DNA from: Candidatus Peribacter sp.
GTDB taxonomy: Bacteria > Patescibacteriota > Gracilibacteria > Peribacterales > Peribacteraceae
Direction of reading: 5' to 3'
Length of the DNA stretch: 64,000 nt
NCBI GenBank assembly: GCA_030647195.1
Contig: JAUSKD010000045.1
Span: forward strand, 19,849-83,848
Below the pieces are notes generated by a model. It searched no databases. It was not told the origin of the DNA and saw only the letters and a program-made list of their open reading frames with translations. The position numbers were made by a program, and so were the translations under genes. Below are positions 47,805-56,818 of the stretch, piece after piece. Numbering within the stretch: the first letter of the stretch is position 1; the number at the start of each line of letters is the position of its first letter.

Positions 47805-47936
47805 TTAGCCGAGGACCGGGAGACTCATCACCATTGCGAGGGAGAGGAAGGTGATGAGCAGCGCGTGCATGAGCACGAGCTGGGCGGAAGCACAGTGAAG
47901 ATGTTGCTTCACGGGTTTAATCGTAGTGGTTGCCAT
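47805..47936 (-). CDS. Putative 43-aa single-TM small protein
   Basis: ATG 47936 to TAA: MATTTIKPVKQHLHCASAQLVLMHALLITFLSLAMVMSLPVLG; below track length cutoff. Confidence 0.4.
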   Translation of the reverse strand: MATTTIKPVKQHLHCASAQLVLMHALLITFLSLAMVMSLPVLG

Positions 47937-48212
47937 AAAGGCGCGGCAGTGTACTCATCGCCAACTTGTTGTCTAGATACCTTTGACTCATATTTGTGCT
48001 CAGTATTCTGGTACTTGTCAAAAAACTGGCACTTCTTGGCTTCATGAAAGGCTAAACCGGTTAATTTTGAGGGGTAGGGTGGGGGATCGGATATTGTACA
48101 AATTTTGTGTTCATACTGGGTCGAATTTCTTCATATTCAAAGAACATATTTGACGATAAATCAATATCACACCGACTTTTGGATCCTGATTCGCTCAAGT
48201 TTGGCTTCAGCT

Positions 48213-49529
48213 TCAGTGATTCGTTTGACCGGTGCGTTCAGTAAACGGATAACGGGGAGAGTGGTCATCGTTTTGCAGGGAAGAGAGCTTATTGAGGAAT
48301 CTCTGAATATTCCCCGGCTTTCCATCCTGTGACGTGACCGTCAGTTCCAGTGGGGGATCTCCGTTACTTTGCGACTCGTCGTAGTGCATTGCGGCGATAT
48401 TCACCCCATCCAGTGCGCAGTCCATATCAATGAGCAATTGCAGCAGGGCTTTCGGCCTGTCCGGAAGATGAATGCCCAGTTGCGCGGCAATTCTGCGGAA
48501 CTGGATGGCAGTTTTGACTACCAGATCGTTTCTGCTCATATCGAAGTTCGTTCCCGAGAGGATGCAGACCGTTGCTCCGTCGGCCGGAGCGTCCAATGCC
48601 TCCAGTGCGGCGAGAGAGAGCGCCCCTGCAGGTTCGGTGATCCTCCCTTCGATTTGGTAGAGATCCGCCATGGTGGCGCAGACCAATCCGTTGGAAACGG
48701 TCATCATGCGCGCCCGGCCCTGACGTACGGCATCCTGCACGGTTTCGAACGGCCGGTCCCCGGGGCGGGCCACGGCGGCGCCGTCCACAAACGTATCGAC
48801 GTGGTCCAGCGTGGCGGGGTGTCCTTCCTTGAGCGATGCCAACATGCAGGCGGCGCCCTCCGGTTCTACACCGATGACCTCCGTATCCGGGTGTTCATCC
48901 TGCAGGGCGAGAATCGTACCGGCCATGAGCCCGCCACCACCCACGGGGACGATGACCCGCGCGAGCCGCTCCCGGCGTTCCCGCATCTGTGCGGCTATCT
49001 CGGCAGCCACGGTTCCCTGTCCGCGGATGACATCCCAGTCGTCAAAGGGATGGAGGAAGACCGCCTGCCGTTCCCCGGCGAAGGAATGTGCCGCGTGTGC
49101 CGACTGATCGTATCTGTCCCCGACGAGAGTGATGTCGACGAATCCGTTCCCATGACGCTTTGTGGCATCCACTTTCTGGGGTTTGGTGATGGTGGGCATG
49201 AAGACCGTCCCGCGTGCATGAAAGTAATTGCATGCGGCAGCAACCCCCTGGGCATGATTCCCGGCGCTGGCACAGACGACTCCGCGTGCACGTTCTTCTG
49301 CCGATAGTGAGAGCATTTTGGCCGCGCTGCCGCGTCCCTTGTACGAGCGGACGAGTTGCTGGCCTTCATCTTTGATGTAGACAGGGCTGCCTGCCGCGTC
49401 GGAAAGACGGCGCGAAAGCACCAAAGGAGTTTCACTGATGAGTTCTGCAGGGAGCTCTTTCTGCGTCCTGCGTATCTCTTCGGGGGTGGGGGCCTGACTG
49501 CCGGAAGGCAGGAATGGGGGGGTATTCAT
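48213..49529 (-). CDS. ilvA: Threonine ammonia-lyase (threonine deaminase)
   Basis: SYKGRGSAAKML PLP Lys context; CASAGNHAQGVAAAC; IVPVGGGGLMAGT; start reassigned to 49529. Confidence 0.92.
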   Translation of the reverse strand: MNTPPFLPSGSQAPTPEEIRRTQKELPAELISETPLVLSRRLSDAAGSPVYIKDEGQQLVRSYKGRGSAAKMLSLSAEERARGVVCASAGNHAQGVAAACNYFHARGTVFMPTITKPQKVDATKRHGNGFVDITLVGDRYDQSAHAAHSFAGERQAVFLHPFDDWDVIRGQGTVAAEIAAQMRERRERLARVIVPVGGGGLMAGTILALQDEHPDTEVIGVEPEGAACMLASLKEGHPATLDHVDTFVDGAAVARPGDRPFETVQDAVRQGRARMMTVSNGLVCATMADLYQIEGRITEPAGALSLAALEALDAPADGATVCILSGTNFDMSRNDLVVKTAIQFRRIAAQLGIHLPDRPKALLQLLIDMDCALDGVNIAAMHYDESQSNGDPPLELTVTSQDGKPGNIQRFLNKLSSLQNDDHSPRYPFTERTGQTNH

Positions 49530-49556
49530 GGGACTAATGGGAAGTGACAGACATAC

Positions 49557-49577
49557 AAAAAACCCGCTGGGCGCGGG
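49557..49577 (-). terminator. Attenuator-type terminator upstream of ilvA
   Basis: Minus strand CCCGC-GCCCA-GCGGG-TTTTTT, between the leader ORF and the ilvA start. Confidence 0.7.
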
Positions 49578-49609
49578 GAGTAGTACGAGCATATTCAGCA
49601 GCTACTTCC

Positions 49610-49666
49610 TCACGCCTGGGTGGCGGGGGTAATAATCATGCTGCTGATAATGGCGCGGAGGACCAT
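49610..49666 (-). CDS. Putative ilvA leader peptide MVLRAIISSMIITPATQA
   Basis: 18 codons with four Ile (ATT ATC ... ATT ATT), plus Val, Leu and two Thr, directly before the terminator hairpin. Confidence 0.6.
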   Translation of the reverse strand: MVLRAIISSMIITPATQA

Positions 49667-49678
49667 GGGAATGCTGCG

Positions 49679-49706
49679 AGTGTAATTGCAATTCTTCTTC
49701 TGTCAA
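49679..49706 (-). promoter_or_regulatory. Sigma70-type promoter of the ilvA leader
   Basis: Minus strand TTGACA-16-TACACT. Confidence 0.65.
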
Positions 49707-49722
49707 ACAGATGTCTCACCTC

Positions 49723-49798
49723 TGGTCGGGGTGAAAGGACTCGAACCTTCGACCTCACGGTCCCGAACCGTGCGCTCTACCAACTGAGCTACACCCCG
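49723..49798 (-). tRNA. tRNA-Pro(CGG), CCA encoded
   Basis: CGGGGTG/CACCCCG acceptor; CACGGTTCGGGACCGTG anticodon arm; GGTTCGAGTCC; ACCA. Confidence 0.94.
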
Positions 49799-49898
49799 AT
49801 GCGTGCCATCCTAGCAGAGGAGCGAAGGTGGAACAGGGGATTTGTCCCTCTTCCGTGTTGGCGGGATCGGGAGGCAATTTCTGGTAGGATGTCTACTC

Positions 49899-50840
49899 GT
49901 GATCGCCTCCCACCGCACGGTCATTGGCATTCTGCTGGCTTCACTCCTCCTTCTGCTGCTCGCGGGTGGCAGCGGGTTACTGTTCTTTTGCACTTCTGCA
50001 TGGTGCCCTGATATCGCTCCCTCAAAGAGAACCGCCGCTATCGATTTCACTTCCTGCCAGCAACTCCGGTTTGCGGTGGAGCAGACCTCGCCGCCACGCT
50101 GCATCGCCGGGAGCGCAATCTACTATGCGTCCTCCGGGAGCAGTCTTCGCATTGTGGAACCCCGTGCGGATCAGGAGGTGTCGCTGCCCCTGATTGTGCA
50201 GGGTGACGTGCGCATCGGCAGCGGAACAACGGCGCGTCTGGCCCTGATGGATCACGACGGATTCGCGCTGGCGGAGGAAGTGCTTGCTTTACCCAAAGCG
50301 CTCTCGGGCCAGATCGTTCCATTCAGTCAATCGGTTTCTTTTCCGCGGCCGCTTGGCACCGGAGGGATTCTTTCGGTTTCACTCTTCACGCAAAAAGGGA
50401 AGCTACAGGAGCAGGCGGAAATCCTTGTGCGGTTCCTCCCGACCGCCTCTGTCGAGATCAAGGCGTTCTTCGGCAATACTGAGCGCGATCCCAGGGCGGA
50501 GTACTGCGATGTGTCCTACCCCGTTGCCCGGCGCGTTCCGGTCTCGGACGATCTGCTCGCCGCGTCTCTGCGCGAGCTTCTTAGCGGACCCGGCATTCTG
50601 GAGCAGCGGCAGCGATTTTTCACCAGTCTGCCCGACGGGCTCGTCGTTCGCTCGCTTCACGATGACGATGGTCATGTGACTGTCACCTTTGACAGAGCGC
50701 TCGCGGAAGGCGTCGCCGGATCCTGCCGGGTTATGGCCATCCGTTCCCAGATTGAGCGCACCCTGAAGCAATTCCCGTTCGTGAAAGAGGTGACCATCAG
50801 CGTCGAAGGAATCCCGGATGAGGAAGTCCTGCAACCCTAA
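49899..50840 (+). CDS. GerMN-domain protein with Gmad2-like region, membrane-anchored
   Basis: N-terminal TM; VEIKAFFGNTERDPRAEYCDVSYPVARRVP...LRELLSGPG...HVTVTFDRALAEGVAGSCRVMAIRSQIERTLKQFPFVKEVTISVEG. Confidence 0.8.
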   Translation: MIASHRTVIGILLASLLLLLLAGGSGLLFFCTSAWCPDIAPSKRTAAIDFTSCQQLRFAVEQTSPPRCIAGSAIYYASSGSSLRIVEPRADQEVSLPLIVQGDVRIGSGTTARLALMDHDGFALAEEVLALPKALSGQIVPFSQSVSFPRPLGTGGILSVSLFTQKGKLQEQAEILVRFLPTASVEIKAFFGNTERDPRAEYCDVSYPVARRVPVSDDLLAASLRELLSGPGILEQRQRFFTSLPDGLVVRSLHDDDGHVTVTFDRALAEGVAGSCRVMAIRSQIERTLKQFPFVKEVTISVEGIPDEEVLQP

Positions 50841-50848
50841 CCCTATCC

Positions 50849-51316
50849 CTAATCCTCCGTGGTGGCGTTCGTGCTCCCAGGCTGGCGGATTTCCTGATGA
50901 ATCAGCTCGTACCGGTGGCGCGTGCGGTACCGCAGGAGGAGAGTCGCCTGTTCGGCGCGGCGCGGAAGGGCCTTTGCGATGCGCTGTTGCGAACCCGTGC
51001 GCATGCGGTTGAGGACGTTCTCGCGGCGTGCCTGCTCGCGCACATCGCGCCGGCTCAGGCGTTCGCGTTCCTTCGCCTGCTTCTGCCCGATCAGCCAGGC
51101 ATTCTGCTTTTCGTTCACGCACTGGCGCAGCAACGTGAGCAGCGCAGCCTCGAGGTCTCCTTGTCCGAACGGGAGAGTGGCCCGGCACTCGGTATCCCAT
51201 TCCTGCTGCTGGAGCTGTTCGGGCGTCAGTTCAAGCACAGCATTCGACGCAAAGGCGGAGAGAGGAAGTGAGAGCTGGAGGAGCGAGAGGGCGAGGGCGG
51301 TGAGTGTGGTGCGCAT
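50849..51316 (-). CDS. Secreted hypothetical protein
   Basis: Signal peptide MRTTLTALALSLLQLSLPLSAFA; charged helical body. Confidence 0.6.
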   Translation of the reverse strand: MRTTLTALALSLLQLSLPLSAFASNAVLELTPEQLQQQEWDTECRATLPFGQGDLEAALLTLLRQCVNEKQNAWLIGQKQAKERERLSRRDVREQARRENVLNRMRTGSQQRIAKALPRRAEQATLLLRYRTRHRYELIHQEIRQPGSTNATTED

Positions 51317-51435
51317 GGTGTCATTGTCCCCCTTCGTACTCGAGGAATGCAAGGTGGTGCCTGCCCCGCACCGAGGCCGGGATGTGTTTGTATCAAAATG
51401 CGATGGGCTCTGGTGCGGGGTAGTATCATTTCTCC

Positions 51436-53505
51436 GTGCAGATCTCTTCGCCCCTCACGGCTTCGCTCCTCAGGACCACGCCGGCGTTTGTCGAAGCGCT
51501 GATGGCAATGGGCATCGGGACCGCTCAGCAGCTGGCTGAGTACCTGCCCCGGGCGCACGAAGACCTGAGCCAGATCCAGACGATCGGCGATGCGCCGCTG
51601 GGCGAGAAGGTGACGGTGCGCGGCACGGTGAGCCGGATCGCGCTGGTGCGCACCAGAAGCCGCAAGACCATTGTGAAGGCGCTCTTTACGGACACAAACG
51701 GCGACAGTGCGGAAGTGGTGTGGTTCAATCAGCCGCACGTCAAGCGCATGCTGACCGATGGCGACGAGGTCGTGCTGACCGGCAAGATCGAGGAGGAGGG
51801 TTACAAGCTCAAAATCATGAGTCCGCAATTTGAACGAGCCGGAACGCGTCCCCTCGTGCATGCCGGACGCCTGGTGCCGATCTATCCGCAGCACGACATC
51901 ATTTCGACCAAGTGGCTGCGTGAGAAGATGGTGCTGCTCCGCAGCGTCATGAAGGATCTGCCAGAGACCCTACCCGCTGAGGTGGTGCGGGAAGAGCATC
52001 TGCTCTCCCGTGCCGAGACCATCGAAGCACTTCATTTCCCCGGGACACCGGAGGATGTTGCCCGCGCCCGCGAGCGGCTGGCATTCGAAGAGATGTACCG
52101 CATGCAGCTCGAGGCGCTTACGCAGCGACAAGAATGGCAGCGGCACCGTCAGGAACGGCTGAAAGTCCCCATGGATCCGGAGGTCATCAAGGCGTTCTTC
52201 CGGACGCTCAAATTCACGCCCACCAAGAGTCAGAAGATCGCCATCTACGAGATCCTGCGGGACATGGAGAAAGACACGCCCATGTCGCGGCTGCTCGAAG
52301 GGGATGTGGGCTCGGGCAAGACGCTGGTGGCCGCGGCCGTGATGGCCAACGTGCTCGCGCACGGCGGCCAGTGTGCCCTGATGGTGCCCACCGAGGTGCT
52401 GGCGCGCCAGCACGCCGAGACCATCGCGCGCATGCTCATCGCGCTCGGAAACGATCTCACCACGCGACGCGCCCGAGGGGAACCTGTGCCCGTGCTGCGC
52501 ATGCCGACGGTTTCCCTGCTCGTCGGATCGCTGCCTGCAGCGGAGGCCGCAGAGGTGCGCCGGGCTGTGGCGTCGGGCCAGACGGATATCGTCATCGGAA
52601 CGCACGCGCTCATTCAGGAGGCGGTGACATTCGCCGATCTCAAGTTCGTCATTGTCGACGAGCAGCATCGCTTCGGCGTGGATCAGCGTGTCCGCCTGCA
52701 AGAGAAGGGCAGTCCACACGTGCTCACCATGACGGCCACGCCCATTCCCCGTACGTTGGCACTGACCGCATACGGGCACCACGATCTCTCGGTATTGCTC
52801 GAGAAGCCCGGAAACCGCAAGAGGATCCACACGAAGGTGGTCTCGCCCCGTGATCGCATGACCGTCGAGCGATTCATCGACCAGCAGATTGCGGAGGGTC
52901 GGCAGGTCTTCGTGATCTGCCCGCTGATTACTGCCTCGGACCACGAAGAGATGGCGGAGGTGAAGAGTGTTGCGAATGAAGAGCGGAGGCTCAAAGAGAG
53001 CTTTCCGCGGCGGCACATCGCGGCCCTGCACGGCCGGATGCAGCCGGATGAGAAACAGAAGATCATGCGCTCATTCAAGGAGCGGCAGGTGGATCTGCTC
53101 GTTTCGACGGCGGTGATCGAAGTGGGGATCGACGTGCCGAATGCCTCGATCATGCTCATCGAGGGGGCGGAGCGATTCGGTCTCGCCCAGTTGCACCAGT
53201 TCCGCGGACGTGTGGGGCGCGGGGAACACCAGAGCCACTGTTTCCTTGCTACCACCACGGTCGAGCAGGCGCGCTCACCGAGGCTCAAGGCCATGGAGGA
53301 GCACGACAGCGGGTTCATCCTCGCGGAGATTGATCTCAAACTTCGTGGCTTCGGAGAGCTCTTTGGTACACGCCAGAGCGGGTTTTCCTTTGCCGCCTTT
53401 CAGGAGTTCGTGCAGCCGGAATTTATCGTCCGGGCCAGGCGTGCAGCGGAGCGCACTTTGGGCGAAAAGCCGTTTGCCGGGAGCGGATTGGCTGCTAGAC
53501 TCTAG
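51436..53505 (+). CDS. recG: ATP-dependent DNA helicase RecG
   Basis: RLLEGDVGSGKTLVA; DEQHRFGVDQR; TATPIPRTLALTAYG; HQFRGRVGRGEHQS. Confidence 0.96.
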   Translation: MQISSPLTASLLRTTPAFVEALMAMGIGTAQQLAEYLPRAHEDLSQIQTIGDAPLGEKVTVRGTVSRIALVRTRSRKTIVKALFTDTNGDSAEVVWFNQPHVKRMLTDGDEVVLTGKIEEEGYKLKIMSPQFERAGTRPLVHAGRLVPIYPQHDIISTKWLREKMVLLRSVMKDLPETLPAEVVREEHLLSRAETIEALHFPGTPEDVARARERLAFEEMYRMQLEALTQRQEWQRHRQERLKVPMDPEVIKAFFRTLKFTPTKSQKIAIYEILRDMEKDTPMSRLLEGDVGSGKTLVAAAVMANVLAHGGQCALMVPTEVLARQHAETIARMLIALGNDLTTRRARGEPVPVLRMPTVSLLVGSLPAAEAAEVRRAVASGQTDIVIGTHALIQEAVTFADLKFVIVDEQHRFGVDQRVRLQEKGSPHVLTMTATPIPRTLALTAYGHHDLSVLLEKPGNRKRIHTKVVSPRDRMTVERFIDQQIAEGRQVFVICPLITASDHEEMAEVKSVANEERRLKESFPRRHIAALHGRMQPDEKQKIMRSFKERQVDLLVSTAVIEVGIDVPNASIMLIEGAERFGLAQLHQFRGRVGRGEHQSHCFLATTTVEQARSPRLKAMEEHDSGFILAEIDLKLRGFGELFGTRQSGFSFAAFQEFVQPEFIVRARRAAERTLGEKPFAGSGLAARL

Positions 53506-53528
53506 AACAGTCACTTTCTCTCGTTCCT

Positions 53529-54164
53529 ATGGCACAGACTCCCACTCCTCCACAGCCTCCCCGACCGGGCGATCCGGTTCCTGTCGGCGGTCTTGATCCC
53601 ACGCAGGTGTTCGGCACGCCCCCGCCCCCGCCTCCTCAGGCGCAGGGACAGCAGGCAGGCGGTGCGCAGGACGGAGCCGCGCCCATGGCGGATCAGGGGC
53701 CGCCCCCGCCGCCCCCCGGTGTGACTGCGACGAAGGAGATGGGCTTCGATGATGAGGATCTGAAGATCCTCGCAGAGGTGGGCAATTACCGTTTCGGGAG
53801 CATTACCGCTCTGCTCACGAACGACAAGATCCCCGTTCCCGCTCATCCCGAGACCAAGTTCGACGACCAGATGTTCCTGACGTTCCTGCGGGGAAGTATC
53901 TCGCTCACGCGCGATGAGAAGTGGCGCATCATCATGGCGATCCCCAAGTTGTCGCAATTCCAGATCGACGAGCTGCAGAAAATTCTGGAGGAGGAGAAGC
54001 GCAAGTTCTCCGATCTCTCGCCCAAGCACCTGCTGCAGCTGCAGAAGCTGGAGCAGAAGCATGCCGAGGATTGGCGTGATCTGCAGGCGGTTTCGGTGCA
54101 GCAGACAGCCAAAGCACAGGAACAGGATCAGGCAGCAGAGATCCGCAAGCAGTTGGGACTTTGA
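53529..54164 (+). CDS. Hypothetical protein, Pro-rich N-terminus; shares a motif with 13940-14362
   Basis: SISLTRDEKWRIIMAIPKLSQFQIDELQKILEEEKRKF. Confidence 0.7.
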   Translation: MAQTPTPPQPPRPGDPVPVGGLDPTQVFGTPPPPPPQAQGQQAGGAQDGAAPMADQGPPPPPPGVTATKEMGFDDEDLKILAEVGNYRFGSITALLTNDKIPVPAHPETKFDDQMFLTFLRGSISLTRDEKWRIIMAIPKLSQFQIDELQKILEEEKRKFSDLSPKHLLQLQKLEQKHAEDWRDLQAVSVQQTAKAQEQDQAAEIRKQLGL

Positions 54165-54169
54165 CTTTT

Positions 54170-54203
54170 CGTGAAAGGAAAACCTAACGGTTTTCCTCTC
54201 ACG
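54170..54203 (+). terminator. Long hairpin after the 53529 gene
   Basis: CGTGAAAGGAAAACC-TAAC-GGTTTTCCTCTCACG, 15-nt arms with one mismatch. Confidence 0.7.
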
Positions 54204-54316
54204 AGCTCTCTTTTCCCTTCAGCGGTGTCGCTCCAGTTGCGGGTCTAAGCCGGAGGCACCCACAACTTCGCGACAGATTATTTCCAATAATACATGCCTG
54301 AGACCAATAAAAGCCG

Positions 54317-54904
54317 CTAGAGCACATTCATCCGGTACAGCACGAAGCCGGCGACGCCGATGAGCGTTGCAAGCAGTCCCTTGAAAATTCCTTTGCCCGT
54401 GGCTTTCCAGATTCCCGAGAGGAGCAGAAAGAGGTAGGCGGCAAGTGTGAAGCTCAAGACCAGGGGCGAGAGGAACAGACCCTCCACGAAGGGAATGCGG
54501 AAGGGGAGGGGACGAGAGTGCTGATAACTTCCGAGTGCGTAGACCAGGGCGTACCACGCCAGCAGCCATCCGGCGTAGAGACGCAGCGTATCGAGGAGCG
54601 GGAAGTACGATGACGGGGATTCGGACTTAGGACTTAGGACTTCGGGGCTTTCCGTAGTGATCTCAGACGATACGGGATTCTCTTCTGGCGTTTCGTCGGG
54701 GACAGCAGGAGGCGTGAAGGAGAGGAGTTTTTCGGCCTGTTCGGGCGTCAGCGGTTGTTCGCTCGCCGTGGATTCGTGAATCTCTTCCGGGACCAGATGC
54801 ATTTGTTTCAGGGCATCGTGTGCGGCTTGCAGACTGAACGACTCGATGGTGCCGGATACGCGCTGACCGTCTAACTGAATCGCCGTATAGGTGAATTGCG
54901 GCAT
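54317..54904 (-). CDS. Membrane protein with GspF/PilC N-terminal-like motif
   Basis: PQFTYTAIQLDGQRVSGTIESFSLQAAHDALKQMHLVPEEI; three C-terminal TM helices, no GspF membrane domain. Confidence 0.6.
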   Translation of the reverse strand: MPQFTYTAIQLDGQRVSGTIESFSLQAAHDALKQMHLVPEEIHESTASEQPLTPEQAEKLLSFTPPAVPDETPEENPVSSEITTESPEVLSPKSESPSSYFPLLDTLRLYAGWLLAWYALVYALGSYQHSRPLPFRIPFVEGLFLSPLVLSFTLAAYLFLLLSGIWKATGKGIFKGLLATLIGVAGFVLYRMNVL

Positions 54905-54925
54905 GGGGCTATCGTACCACAGTGA

Positions 54926-55882
54926 TCAGGCTCCCGGCTGCACCTCCATGGCCGAGAGGTGTTGCGTCATGTAGTCCACGGCAGCCTTGAGCGCGGAGGG
55001 TGCGGAGATCTCGATGTGGCGGTCCTTCGTCCATTCCCGGTAGCCGCGCACGGTCGAGCCGTCATCGCGCACGTCTTTATCTGCGATCCCTTTGGCAGAG
55101 AGGGCTCCGCCAAGCAGGTTCACCGCAATCGGACCGTCCGAGAGATTCTCGAGGGATAGGGAGCCGACTTCGATGTGCCAGAGGGCTTCGGAAGCGGTGC
55201 CGAACGACTTGAAGTACCAGTTGCGGTGCACGGGAACGCAGAAGCCGACCGTCGGCGGCGCGCAGTACGCCTGCGTCCAGTTGGCCGTGGCGAGGTTTTG
55301 TTTGGCCATGGAGGTCACTTGTGCCGAGACATCAATCGTGACGGGGGCCGTGCTGACGGAGGAGGAAGAGTGTTGGGCGGAAGACACGGGAGCGGGCTTT
55401 GACGATGGTGCGCTGGAGGCCACGGGCAGGGGGGAGGAAACCGACGATGCCGAAGCAACCGAGGAAGCCGACGACGCAGACGAGGAAACCGATGCGACGG
55501 ATGTGCTGCTGGATGAAGAGGTCTCGAGCAGTCTGATTTGTTCGACGCGCATGATCGTGCCGCCTTCTTCCACCGTGGGGCGGATGGATCCTGTGGCTTC
55601 CGCTTGTTCACCGACGTATCCGTTCAAATCAACAGTCTCGCTTGCGAGCAGAATGAAGCGACCGTCGCTGAGCTCGAGGCGGTGCGTCCCTTCCATATAG
55701 ATGCTGATGCCCGCCGGGCGCACCGTTCCCGTGAAGGAAACATTGTGCGTCTCGACAACGGGGGACTCGGAAGAGGAGGAAGAGGAGAGAAGGGGATCTT
55801 CGGTGGGAGTCGTCGGGGTACTGCCGCCGCAGGAGGCGAGCAGAAGACCGATGGTGAGAAAGGGGAGCAGGCGGGAGCGCAT
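54926..55882 (-). CDS. Lipoprotein with Ser-rich linker
   Basis: MRSRLLPFLTIGLLLASCGGS lipobox; poly-Ser segments. Confidence 0.78.
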   Translation of the reverse strand: MRSRLLPFLTIGLLLASCGGSTPTTPTEDPLLSSSSSSESPVVETHNVSFTGTVRPAGISIYMEGTHRLELSDGRFILLASETVDLNGYVGEQAEATGSIRPTVEEGGTIMRVEQIRLLETSSSSSTSVASVSSSASSASSVASASSVSSPLPVASSAPSSKPAPVSSAQHSSSSVSTAPVTIDVSAQVTSMAKQNLATANWTQAYCAPPTVGFCVPVHRNWYFKSFGTASEALWHIEVGSLSLENLSDGPIAVNLLGGALSAKGIADKDVRDDGSTVRGYREWTKDRHIEISAPSALKAAVDYMTQHLSAMEVQPGA

Positions 55883-55936
55883 GAGAGGGGAGAGAAAGGG
55901 GTTGCATTCTACCTCCATTTGGAAAATCGGGACAAC

Positions 55937-55969
55937 AAAAATCCCCCGGGGAACGTTTCTCCGGGGGAT
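55937..55969 (-). terminator. Rho-independent terminator after the DsbA-like gene
   Basis: Minus strand ATCCCCCGG-AGAAACGTTCC-CCGGGGGAT-TTTTG. Confidence 0.8.
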
Positions 55970-55983
55970 GAGGGACAGAGCGA

Positions 55984-56703
55984 TTACTCCAGCAGACCGT
56001 CGATGGCGGTCTTGAAGTTGGCAAGAGGCTGGGCGCCCGAGACGACTGCAACCTTCTTGGTCTTGTTGTTGATGATCAGGTTGCCCGGGGTGCCCTGAAT
56101 GCCGGCCTTGGTGCCGGACTGCATCATTTCGGCAGTCTTCGTCGCATACTTGCCGCTATCCACACACTTCTGGAAGGCTGTCTGGTTGAGGCCGATGTCC
56201 TTGGCGTATGTACCAAGCTGTGCGAGGTCGGATCCCTTTTCGTAAATCATATCCACCAATGCCCAGAATTTGTCGTTGCCTCCCAGTTCTGCGGCACACT
56301 CCGCGGCCTCTGCGGCCTTCTGCGCGGTCGGGTGGAACGAGAGCGGGTAGTGGCGGTACACCCAGTTCACCTTGTCGCCATAATCCTTGAGGAGTTGCAC
56401 CATCGTGGGGTGAACACGGGCGCAGAAGGGGCACTCCAGATCCGAGTATTCGAGAATCGTGATCTCCGCATCGGCATTTCCGCGAATGTGATCCGCGGAG
56501 GTGATGGCCTCGATGTCTGCGAAGGCCGGCACGGGATCCTCTGCCGGGGCAGGTGGTGTTGGCTGAGCGGCGGTCGGCGCAGCGGTCGGAAGCTTACCGA
56601 TCGGAGTGCCTGTCATTTTGGATCCGGCGAATCCGATCACGATCCCGATGAGGACCATCGAAACACCAAACCACATTTTCGTTTCCTGCTGGGGAGTGGA
56701 CAT
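55984..56703 (-). CDS. DsbA-family thiol oxidoreductase, membrane-anchored
   Basis: ILEYSDLECPFCARVHPTM (CPFC); IQGTPGNLIIN cis-Pro. Confidence 0.9.
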   Translation of the reverse strand: MSTPQQETKMWFGVSMVLIGIVIGFAGSKMTGTPIGKLPTAAPTAAQPTPPAPAEDPVPAFADIEAITSADHIRGNADAEITILEYSDLECPFCARVHPTMVQLLKDYGDKVNWVYRHYPLSFHPTAQKAAEAAECAAELGGNDKFWALVDMIYEKGSDLAQLGTYAKDIGLNQTAFQKCVDSGKYATKTAEMMQSGTKAGIQGTPGNLIINNKTKKVAVVSGAQPLANFKTAIDGLLE

Positions 56704-56818
56704 AAGAATGGGGGAGGGAAATGAGCCCACCTAGTTTAGAGGAACTTCCCGAGTTTTCCAGTGGCCCTTCTTCCCGAAAGAGGTTTCAAATTATCGAAGA
56801 TGTGTTGCAGTAGTTTGC

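Noticed and set aside
49544-50011. ORF with RTRTFDLTVPNRALYQLSYTP
   Set aside because: This is the familiar false translation of a tRNA gene (tRNA-Pro, minus strand).
54219-54569. Minus ORF ending AAFIGLRHVLLEIICREVVGASGLDPQLERHR
   Set aside because: Overlaps the real 54317-54904 gene in another frame; the tail resembles common spurious tRNA-adjacent peptides. No supported function.
54629-54655. GGACTTAGGACTTAGGACTTCGG tandem repeat
   Set aside because: Lies in frame inside the 54317-54904 coding sequence (Ser/Pro/Lys linker), so not clearly part of the intergenic array family.
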